55,775 nucleotides of DNA from CBDCWT01 sp965223305 (GTDB lineage: Bacteria; Planctomycetota; Planctomycetia; Pirellulales; Pirellulaceae). Shown one piece after another: positions 37,501-49,500 of the stretch; within the stretch, counting starts at the first letter, position 1, and each line of letters opens with the position of its first letter. Under the pieces are notes generated by a model. The model did not search any database. It saw only the letters and a list, made by a program, of their open reading frames with translations, and was not told the DNA's origin. The stretch is taken from assembly GCA_965223305.1 (NCBI GenBank), contig CBDCWT010000056.1, positions 1 through 55,775 on the forward strand, in the 5' to 3' direction. The position numbers were made by a program, and so were the translations under genes.

Positions 37501-40500
37501 ACCGGGAGATTACGTGCTGGATGTCGACGCGGTGGGTGACAGCACTGGCAGCTACGAGTTTCGTCTCCATGACATCACGGCGGCCACCCCGTTGACGCCT
37601 GGTACGCCTATCTCCGCGGAACTCGATCCGGCCAACGAGACCGACCTCTATCGACTGGCAGTTTCTCCCGGTGACCTGCTTGCCTTCGACTCACAAGGAG
37701 GAACACTGAGCCGACTGGCTTCTTGGCGGCTAATCGATCCCTCCGGAGCAGTCGTATTTGCCGAGCCATTCAACAACGACGTTGCCGCAACAACACTGGA
37801 TCTGGCTGGCGATTACACGTTGCTTGTCGAGGAACGGGTGACGGCCACTTCGACGGCAGACTACGAGTTTACGGTTGAGTTTCTTGGAAACACGCCTCCA
37901 CCGAATGTGACTGGTTCGGCGATCACTCTAGGGGATACTGTTACCGGGTCGGTTGACACGGCAAACGCCGAGGATGTTTACACATTTACGCTTCCAGCGC
38001 CGGCGCTGCTCTATTTTGATTCGCTGACTAACAGCAGCGCACACCGTTGGACGATGACTGGTCCCACCGGAACGATCGTCAACGCGCGGCGTTTCAACAC
38101 CTCAGACGCGGGCAGCGAACCATCACGGTCTATTCTGGATCTAGTAGCGGGCGACTACTTCGTCACCGTCACAGCAGGCAGCGCTGCCGGTGCCTACGTT
38201 TTTGGGATCACCGACCTTTCTGCAGCAACTCCGATCATCACCGGCACCCGCGTCGATGGTGAGCTGAATCCCGGCAATCAGTCAGACCTATATCGTTTTG
38301 ACGCATCGGCCGGCGAGCGATTCTACTTCGAGTCACACGAAGCAGTCGGCAACTCGCGTTGGCGGCTGGTTGACCCGTATGGACGCATCACCTTTGATGC
38401 GTCACTGAGCAGCGATGTCGAGCGGCGGCTAACCATCGACGGAACTCACACACTGCTTGTCGAAGGCAGGGTGAACAACAGCGAGAGCGGAGACTTTGGT
38501 TTTACGATACATCGCTTCGACGAAACTCCTCTGCCGCTTACCTTAGGCGAGCTTGTGACGGCACAGCTGGACGTTGCCGGGGATCGACGCCGTTATGTGT
38601 TCAACATCCCAGACGAGACGCTTCTGTACTTCGATTCACTTGCCCAGTTTTCTTTTTCGCAGTTTGTTTGGTCGTTAACAGGACCGACGGGCAGTTTGGT
38701 TTCAGCCAAAGAGTTTTCGGAGCGCGATCTCAGCTCGTTACCGATCCGAGCCGTTCCGGGCGAATATGTCTTGTCGGTTGACGCGAAAGGGGATGCTACG
38801 GGCGAGGTTTCGTTCCGCCTCTCGGACCTGAATGCTGCAACACGAATCTTCCCCGGCAGTACTACCAGCGGCAGTCTCTCTGAGGCACTTGAAACACACT
38901 TGTATCGGCTCGATGTGACCGCAGGCGAGTCGTTCTACTTTGACCACTTGGACGCGTCGGGGTCCACAGCGCAGTGGCGGCTGATCGATCCTGACGGGCG
39001 GGCAGTTTTCAACAGGTTCTTCGCCGCGACCGCGGGTGCCGACGCTGACACCACGCAGCTGACGGAAACAGGTGGCTATACCGTACTCGTCGAAGGGTCA
39101 AACTTTGCAGGCCTGGACCTATCGTATTCATTTGTCATTCAGAAAGTCCCTGAGAGTAGGCAAGCGATCAGTCTGGGTGACACGGTGAGTGGTTCCATCA
39201 GCGTGTCCGGCGCAAGCCCGCAGTACACGTTTTCGCTGACGGAGCTGACGCATTTGTACGTCGACGTCTTGGCAGGAGCGTTCGATTTTACGTGGTCACT
39301 GGAAGGGCCGGCGGGCACGTTGATTAACCGTGCGAGTTTCTCCGATACCGAGCAGGTGATTCCGGCTCCGCTCTTGGGCCTACCCATTGGAGAGTACACC
39401 GTCACGATCGACGCCCCCCGAGAAAATACTGGTGACTTCGAATTCCGCGTGCTCGATTTGTCGGATGTCCCGGCGCTGGCGCTGGGGGAATCCATGACGG
39501 GTACGCTCTCGCCAGGGCCGTCCAGCCGGGCGTATTCCTTCGATGCTGCGCCTGGACAGCAGATTTTCTTCGATTGGATGGCGCGAATTGACCGCAACAG
39601 TCCCAACTGGTCGCTCGTCGATCCATATGGACAGGTTGTGTTTGATCGGCCGACGCAAGCGGACGACCCGGAAGTAACGGTCCGTGCCGCCGGACGTTAT
39701 ACGCTGCTGGTCCAGGGGAGCCTCTTCTCTGATGAAGCGGAATACTCTTTCCGTGTGCTGCCCACGGCCATCTCGGATCTTCCCCTCCCACTCGGAACTC
39801 CTGTGACCGGAGAGATCGCGAGCCCGGGTAACGAAGATCATTACCATCTCAGTCTTGCCGAGCCGACCAAGGTCTACTTCGATGCGTTGTCGGGTTCCAA
39901 CGAGCTAACTTGGCAGATCGCCAGGCCCAGTGGGGCGGCTGTTGCTGGTGACGTGTTCGGCAGCGGTGCTGAACCGCCGGAACTGATCACATTAAGCCCG
40001 GGCGACTACACCCTCACGGTTGATGCTGAACGCGACGTGACAGGCACCTACGGTTTTCAGCTAGTCGACGTGGCAGATATGCCGCGGTTGACCCCAGACA
40101 CAGTTTTCACAGGGACACTTTCTCCAGCGACGGCGACCGACATCTTTCAGTTCGATGCGAGGGCGGGAGATCGGTATTTCGTCGAGGTCCTCAATTGGAC
40201 AGGCAGTTTCTTCGCCCGCTGGAAAATGACCGATCCCGATGGGCAGGTTGTCGGTTCGCATGGTCTTAGAAATGATTCAGAGAAGCTGACTCTTACCAAA
40301 GACGGAACATACTACTTTGCCATCGAGGGGTCGAACCTCGACACGGTGGAGGGGACATATGAGATCAACGTACATTCAGCGCCGTTGATCAGCATGCCGC
40401 TTTCCGGTGTGAATGAGTCGATCAGCGGCGAGATTGCAACACCCGGAGAGACTCACCAGTATCAATTCACACTCGAGTCACCAAGACAAATCTATGTCGA

Positions 40501-43500
40501 CTCACTTGGTGGAAACAGCCAACTTGGCTGGACACTCAACGGGCCCAGCGGCACGCTTGCTTTTCAATCGTTCGCGGGCAGCGAGATCGTGTTCAACGGT
40601 ATTCCCGGTGAGTACTCACTCGACGTCGAAGGACAGTTCGCAGCCACGGGTCCCTATCAGTTTAGGCTCTTGGATCTCCAGCAGCTGGCCACTGAACTGC
40701 CGCGTGACACAGTGGTCAGCGGAGAGCTTGACCCTGCCAACGAAACCGACGTGTTTCAGTTCACAGCTGGGAGGGGTGATAAGTTCTCGTTTCGTGTGAC
40801 AGACCGCAGCGGTGCGAATCGGGCGGGCTGGCGGCTGGTGTCCCCCAGCGGAAATGAGCTGTTCGTGGAGACTTTCAACAGAGATGTGGACGACGTCGTG
40901 ATCACCGAGCCGGGGGTGCATCTGCTGCTCGTTCAAGGTTCAGCTGCGGATACCCAAGCGGGGACTTACTCGGTTGAGCTTCAGTTCCTGGGAAATGAGC
41001 CGATTGAACCGGTGGCTGGAACTCCGCTTGCCTTCGACACGCCGGTCAGCGGATCGATTGCCGCAGCCGGCGAGCTGGACTTCTACACGTTCACCGTGAC
41101 TTCAGATCGTCTGGTGTACTTTGATGCGTTGACCGATTCCAACAGCATCCTCTGGCAGCTATCAGGACCAACGGGGGTTGTGGCGGGTGCCTCGTTCAGC
41201 CAACAACCTACTGTTCTGGACCTGATTCCCGGCGAATACGCCGTGCGAATTGCGGGACTCCGTACGGCGACGGGTGAGTATCAGTTTCAGCTGCTCGATC
41301 TGGCGGCGGGAACACAAACTGTGGTCGGGGAAGCTGTTTTCGGCACGCTCGAGCCACCTACTTCAACGAAGGCCTATCGGTTGGACGCGAGCTCCGGCGA
41401 TCGCCTCCTCCTTGATACACTCACCGCGACACCGTCTGCTGTATTGAAACTGCTTGACCCCTTTGGGAACGAGGTGTTCTCCGGCAGCTCTTTCGAGATC
41501 CAGCCTTACGTCGTTGAGTTCACCGGCAGTCATACGCTGCTGGTTGAAGGACCGCGACAGTCGTTTGCCGACATCAACTACGGTTTTCGCTTTGCTCCCG
41601 CAGGTACTGTAGTGGAAGTCGACCAAGTCATCACGGGCTCGATCTCGACTCCCAACGAGAATGACGCCTTCATCTTTCATGGCACGTTTGGTCAGCGGAT
41701 TTACTACGACGCGCTTAGCAGCACGCCAAACTTGTTTAGAACGATGAAGAGCCCGAGCGGAGAATCAGTGTTCTTTCGCAACAACGCGGACCGCGACGAA
41801 GGCCCCGTGACTTTGACAGAAACCGGGATTTACGAGCTGGAGTTCCGTGGTGCATCCTCTCGCACCGGCGACTACAGTTTCCGTTTGCTGGACATCTCGA
41901 ATGCACCCCAGTTGTCAGCGACCGATTTGTTGGAAGGCACGCTAGAGCCCGGACTTGAATCGGATATCTATTTGGTCCCGGGTACAATCGGACAACGATT
42001 TCAGATTGTCCCAGACGGTCAGATGCTGACCGGTTCAGCGCTCCAGGCATCCAACTCGGCGGCCGATTCACTCACAGCAACTGGTACGTTCGAAGACGGA
42101 TATGCGAGTATCGAGTACGCGATACGTCGCGATCCATTCCGACCAGGGGCCGCCAAGAACCTGATCCTCATCTCCGACGAAGACCGGGATGTGTTCGACC
42201 ACCGGCAGACGCGAGATGAGATCTTCAGTTTGCTGGACTCGCAGAACATTCGCCTTAATCTCGTCAACGATGTCGAGCTGCGGGACGGTGAGGAAATGCG
42301 GGCGTTGGGTGTCGATTCGCTGGGAACGGCCTATCGGGAGGCCGAGAACGGGGGATTCACCACGCACCCAGGAGGCACCTACGTATCGGGGTTTGGCACT
42401 ACGAAGGAAGACTACATCGATCTCGGTTGGGCCTTGCAAGGCGCGGTCTTCGATCTGAACCAGCTCCGCATCGGCGGCAATCCCGCTATCTCATTTAGTA
42501 ACGCGTTTGTCGACTACAAAGTCGAAGAGATCCAGAACCAGTTTCGCGTTGATCTGATCGCGTCGGATCCCAACGCCCCGTTCGAAAACCTGACGGGACA
42601 GCTTCAGGGAGTGGGAGACACACTTCAGTTTGATGCTCGGTTTACGGGAGACGGTGCGGCCCATAGCTTCGATCTGCAAGTCGTGCTGGCCGGCACGGGA
42701 GTTGTTCTGGGGACCGTGCCGGTGATCATGAATGTTGAGTACGCCTATCCGGTTCGAGCGATCGATCCGGATGGAGATGTCGTGACGTACTCGCTGATTG
42801 AAAGTCCTGACGGTGCCTCGATCGATCCCCAAACGGGCCACATCGACTGGGAACCCGATGTGCCGGGCGAGTACAGCTTCCTCGTCAAAGCCGTAGACGG
42901 TCGGGGCGGAGAAGATACACAACAGTACCAGGTCACGGTTGCTGCGGGACAGCCAAATCAAGATCCGAGCATCACGTCGTCGCCACTCACGCAGGCCACC
43001 GCTGGCCGTCCCTATTCCTATACGCTGACCGCCGACGACTCGGATGGGCACTCGACCCGCTATTTCGCCACGACAGTCCCTGAGGGAATGACGATTGATC
43101 GCACTACGGGGCAGGTTACGTGGACGCCCACAGACCTGCAGATCGGCAATCACAGTGTTGCTCTGCAAGTGCTGGATGGATTCGGAGGACAGGCCGTACA
43201 GGAGTTCGTGATCGAAGTAACGGCGGACAGCACAAACGAGCCGCCGGACTTTGTGAGCGAGCCGGTTGTGGGTGTGATCTCGGGCGAACCGTATCGCTAC
43301 CAAAGCCGCGCGACCGATCCGAACGCTGATCCGCTCGCATTCGATCTCGTGGTGGCACCTGCGGGCATGAGCGTCGCCGCGGAGACAGGATTGGTGGCCT
43401 GGCGCCCGCTCGAGAACCAGGTTGGTGAGCACAATGTGTTCTTGAGGGTGCGGGACGGTCGAGGCGGAGTGGATCTGCAATCGTTCACTGTGACCGTCGT

Positions 43501-46500
43501 GCCGGCCAACACGTCGCCGGTCATCACCTCGGTGCCCGGGACTCCAGCAGTGGCCGGACAGGCATATGTCTATGCCGTCCGAGCGCAGGATGCAGAGGGT
43601 AACGTGCTTGAGTACACGTTGAGCGAAGCGCCCGACGGTATGGATGTTGGTTCCGCGTCCGGTCTGATAGCCTGGACACCACAAACGCCTCAGGTTGGCA
43701 CACATACGGTTAGCTTGATCGTTGAAGACGGCCAGGGCGGTCAGGTATCGCAGTCATTTGTACTAGAAGTTTTGGCCACTTCTGAAAACAGGCCACCGGT
43801 CATTGTGAGTTCACCTCGCGACCGCATCGCGCTGGGGCAAACCTACACGTATGCGGTTTCTGCAACCGACCCCGATCACGACGCGCTCGCCTACAGCTTG
43901 CCGACGGCACCGAGTGGAATGTCGGTTACCGTAGAGGGCGTGGTCACCTGGGAACCAGCTCCGGATCAGATGGGCGACAATGTTGTCATGCTGCAGGTTG
44001 ATGACGGGCGCGGCAGAGTCGCTACTCAGACGATCACGGTGTCCGTAGTTTCGCAAATAGCTAATCGTGCTCCCGTGATCGTCTCGGATCCCGGTACTGC
44101 GGGCACGGTGGGCCACCCTTATGAGTACGACATTGAGGCCATTGACGCGGACGGGGATCCTTTCGCCTGGCTTTTCGATCAAGCTCCGAGGGGCATGTCG
44201 ATTGATCCCCAGCAAGGGACCATTCGCTGGACTCCGTCGGTTCTACAGATCGGCACAAACGATGTTGCCGTGCGCGTGTTCGACACCCAAGGAGGTACCA
44301 GCGTCCAGGAATTCAGCATCGACGTACGGGCGGCGAACGTCCCGCCAATCATTGCCACGATTCCGATCATCGATGCAACGGTCGGACAACCGTACACATA
44401 CCAGATCGGCGCTTCCGACGTGGAAGGAGATCCACTGACGTATTCGCTGCCGGCAGCCGCGGTAGGGATGACCATTGACCCCAACACGGGGCTTATCGAG
44501 TGGACTCCTCAAACGCCCGGCGCGTCGAACGTCACGGTGTTGGTCGAAGATGATCAGGGGGGAGCGGCGACGCAGGAGTTTACTGCCATCGCGCACCAGC
44601 TGGGTATCAACCGGGCGCCGCGAATCACCTCGTTCCCCCGCACGAGAATGAACGCCGGGATGCTGTTCGAGTATCAGCTGGTCGCGGTCGACCCGGAGGG
44701 GGCGGTGGTCAGCTACTCGCACGGAGAAGACCTCGACGACTTTGAATCGCGCCGTCCCTTGGGCATGCAGCTCGATACCGAGACGGGATTTGTCCAGTGG
44801 ATTCCCACGGTCGATCAAGTCGGCCTCCACACCGTGTCATTGGTGGCAGCCGATCCTGGTGGTAGTGTTGGCGTTCAGGTTTTTGAGTTGCGTGTCTTTC
44901 CTGCTGACACGGCATTGACACTCGAATCGTTGCCGGTAACGACAGTGACCGCCGGCGCGACCTATCGCTACGACGTGATGGCCAGGGACACCTCGGGTTC
45001 GTTCATCACGTACGCTCTGACAACGGCACCGGAAGGTATGGAGATCGACGCGCTGGGACGGATCAGCTGGCTGACGGATAGAGACGACATTGGTATTCGT
45101 TCAGTGGAGTTGATTGTTTCGAACGATCGCGGGCTGTCGGTGACGCAGGAGTATGAGGTGACGGTGGAAGCGGACATAGAGCCGCCGAGCGTGAGCTTGC
45201 GGGTCACGCCCAGCACGGCGAATCTGGGAGACGATGTAACGATTGTTGCGGCGGCGGCTGACAACGTCGGAGTTGTCGATCTAATGGTGACGCTGGATGG
45301 TATGCCGGTTGCGTTGGATGCCGGAGGGCGAGCAACGATCACAACCACGGAAGCTCGCCAGTTCGATGTCGCGGCGACTGCGATCGACGCGACGGGAAAC
45401 ACGCACACGGACTCACAAACGCTTCGTGTCATCGACCCGACAGACAGTAATGCGCCGGTGGTTTCAATCACATCGCCCGGTGATGGCGCGGAGATTCTGG
45501 GGGCCACGCCTGTCATAGGCACTGTCACCGACGACAATTTGTTGTTCTACACGCTCGAAATAGCAGCTGTGCCGGATGGTGACTTCGTGGAGGTCTTCCG
45601 AGGAACCGGTGCCGTTATTGACGGTGTGCTCGGCGAGCTCGATACAACGCTGCTTCGGAATGATTCCTATCGACTGCGAGTGAGCGCACAGGACTCGGGT
45701 GGCAACATCACCCGCGACGAGGTGCTTGTCTTTGTCAGCGGCAACTTGAAGGTTGGCAACTTCGCACTCTCTTTCACAGATCTGTCGTTACCCGTAGCGG
45801 GGATACCGCTGACGATTGTACGGACCTACGACTCGTTGAACGCGAGCCTGCAGGGTGACCTCGGCTATGGCTGGAGCATGGACTTCCTGAACGTCGACAT
45901 TCGCACGAGTGTCAGCAGCGTTGGATTTCCAGGTCTTTTCGATCCTTTCGAGGACGGCACGCGGGTCTATGTGACGCTTCCCAGTGGTACACGGCAGGGA
46001 TTTACGTTCGAGCCGGTCATCTCAATTGACGTGTTGAATGAAACGTACGGGCAGGTCGACTTCATTTATGAACCTCGATTCGTCCCCGATCCAGGTGTGA
46101 CGAGCGAGCTAACCGTCGAAGAAGTGTATTTGCTCCGAAACAACGGCAAGTATTACGTCTACGGGGCATCGTCTCCGTACAACCCAGCAGACCCCCTGCA
46201 CAACGATCGCTACATCCTGACCAACAAATTCGGCGTGGAGTATTGGGTCAATCCCAAGACGAGTGAGATTCAGCAGATCAAGACGCCGCCCGGTGACACT
46301 CTGACCGTTGGTCGCGGCGGCATCATCTCGAGTGATGGGCCGCAGCTGCTCTTTGAACGCGATGCGCAGGGTCGGATTCGCCGAGTCGTTGATCCGTCGG
46401 GTAACTCGATTGACTATACATACGATTCGGCTGGCGATCTGATCACTGTCAACGATCGCGAGGGTCACACGACGCAGCTGAAGTACGATAGCCCGATTGA

Positions 46501-49500
46501 TCACTATCTCACTGAAGTGATCGACCCGCTGGGCCGCACGGGATTCCGGACGGAATACGACGAAAGTGGACGCGTCGCGCGAGTGTTTGACGCGTTCGGT
46601 AATCCGATCGAGTATGAATATCTGCTCGACGAGAACACCGAACGTATCTTCGACGCGAATGGAAATCCAACGGCATACACGTACGACGATCGAGGAAACG
46701 TAGTACAGACGATCGATGCACTGGGTGGTACCACGACGTATGAGATTGATGCTGATAACAACGTCATAGAAATAATCGACCCCCTTGGCAACACGTCGCG
46801 GGCGACGTTTGACGACCGGGGCAACCAAACTAGCACCAGCGACGCACTGGGCAACGTCACTTACCAGATGTTCACCGAGCCGTCGCAGCTCGAGTCGATT
46901 GTGGACCCGCTCGGATTCACAATTCAATTTGGCTATGACTCTGCAGGTAACGCGAATCGGGTTACGGATGCATTGAACCAATCGACGACACTTGAGGTGA
47001 CCGGCGGCCGTATTCTCTCGGGTGCCTATGCGACTGGCGCTGGTTTTGACATCGAGTACGACTCCGCCGGAAACATGGAACGCCGCGCCGGGGTTGACGG
47101 CAGCCTGACCGAGTACACCTGGGGTGACAATCGTCAGAAGCTGTCCGAGACCTTCTACCGCACGATCAACGGAGCACTAACTCCGCTTACCACTCGTTTT
47201 GGATACGACCGGGAGGGGCGAACCACGGCGATCGTCGTTCCAGACGAGACGCCGGAAAACTTGAGCGACAATCCACGTGTTGCGATGGAGTACAACGCGG
47301 TCGGGCAAGTAACCGCGTCTGTAGATGAACTGGGTCGCCGCACCGAGTTCGAATACGACCTGACCGGACAGCGAATCAGGACGGTCTACCCGGATGGCCT
47401 GTCCGAGTCCTGGGCATACGATGCGATGGGGAACAACACACGGTACACCGACCGCGGCGGCCGCGTTCACGTCTTTGAGTACGACGAGCTAAACCGGCAG
47501 GTCAAGACGATCATCCCAGACGACACGCCCGGTGACCTCAGCGACAATCCGGTTGCCGAGACGGTCTACGATGCAGCCGGCCGGACGATCGCGGAGGTTG
47601 ATCCTGTCGGAAATCGGACAGAGTTCGAGTACGATGCCGCGGGCAGTCTTATCCGAATGTTGTTGCCTGAGGTGCTGGACACCACGACGGGTGAGTTGGT
47701 ACGGCCCACGTTCGTCTATAGCTACGACAAGCGGGGACAGCTGCAGACACTGACAGATACAGCTGGTGGGCTGTGGAAATTCGAATACGACGCCGCGGCA
47801 AGACTCGTCGCCACGACCAATCCGCTAGGGGATCGTGTCAGCAAAGAATACGACCAGTTGGGACGGGTACTAACCGAAACCGACACACTGAATCGCACCC
47901 AAAGCTACACTTACGACGCTCGTGGACTCGTCACTTCGGTCACCGCGCCAGCGGCTACAGATGGTGAAGCGCCGGCCGTCTACCGGTACGAATACGACGA
48001 AGCCGGTTTGCTGATCAAGAGTGTCGACCCGATGGGGCGGGAGACTTTGTCCGACTACGACCTTCGTGGCCGCATGATTGGGCAAACACTCCCGGGTGGC
48101 CAGCGGTCGAGTGCTTCGTATGACGACGTCGGCAACCTAGTCAGTTCTGTGGACTTCAATGGTGAAGAGACGCGCTATGAATACGATGAGCTGAACCGTC
48201 GCGTGCGCCACACATTTGACGACGGCACGGAACACGTCTTCACCTACACAGCAACCGGGCAGATTGCCTCGATCCAAACCCCGGAAGGTACTGCCAGCTA
48301 TGAATACGACGCCATTGACCGGTTGGTCTCCGTAACGGATGTCTTGGGGCAGCAGATCGGCTACGAGTACAGCCTGAACGGCCAGCGTACCGCGATCATC
48401 ACGGACTCCGGCACGACGCGCTATGTCTACGGTGCTGCTAACCGGCTGGTGTCGGTGGTCGATACAGCCGGCGGCACGACCAGCTACGGTTACGATGGGG
48501 CGGGCAACCTGGTGAGCACCGTTCTGCCGAACGGAACCACGGAGACTCGACAGCACGATGCGGCCCAGCGGCTAACATCCGTCGAACATCAGGATGCCGG
48601 CGGTACGGTAATTGACTCGTTTGCCTACGAGCTGGATCCCGTGGGTCGACGCACTCGGGTTACCGAATCCGGTGGCCGCCAGGTCGACTACGTCTATGAC
48701 AACCTGAATCGGCTGATTAGCGAGCTGATTACTGATCCGATGTCTGGGAGCCGCACGATCCACTACGAATACGACCTCGTAGGCAACCGGCTTCTGAGGA
48801 ATGATTCGGCGTCAGGTATTAGTACCTACGAGTACGACGACAATGATCGTCTGATCACAGAAGAGTCCGCTGGTGTAACAACCACATACAGCTACAACGA
48901 CAACGGCACGCTGGCCGCGAAGCAGAGTGACTCCGGCGAACGGACGACTTACACTTGGGATCCTCGAGGTCGGTTGATTCGAGTCGAGGTGTCGGCGAAT
49001 GGCGCGACAACTGCCGTCGAGTATACCTACGGCGCGGACGGGGCAATGGTTGCCCGTGACGTTGATGGCGCCGAGACGAAGTTTCTGGTCGACACCAATC
49101 GTCCGCTCGCTCAGGTGATCGAAGAACGGACTGACGCTGAGGGCCTCACAGCGTCATACGTACATGGGCTGCAATTGATTTCCCAAACTCGCGGCGCTGA
49201 TACAGCTTACTACCACGCTGACGGGATCGGGAGCATCCGGGCATTAACCGACAGCAGCGGCCAAGTCACCGATACTTATCTACATGGCGCATTCGGAAGA
49301 TTGCTTGCCTCGGCCGGCGACACGGCGAATGACTTCGGATTCGCAGGTCAACGACGCGACCCGATAACCGGATTGGACTACCTCCGGGCTCGCCATCTCG
49401 ACACGTCTACAGGGCGGTTCATCAGCGTCGACCCGATTGCAGGCGATCTCCGCTCGCCGCTTACGATGCATGCTTATACCTACGTCAGCAACAATCCGGT

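Noticed and set aside
42491..43705. A 404-codon open frame on the minus strand inside the giant gene
   Set aside because: It is antisense to well-defined He_PIG repeats, has no recognisable domain, and its composition follows from codon bias of the real gene.
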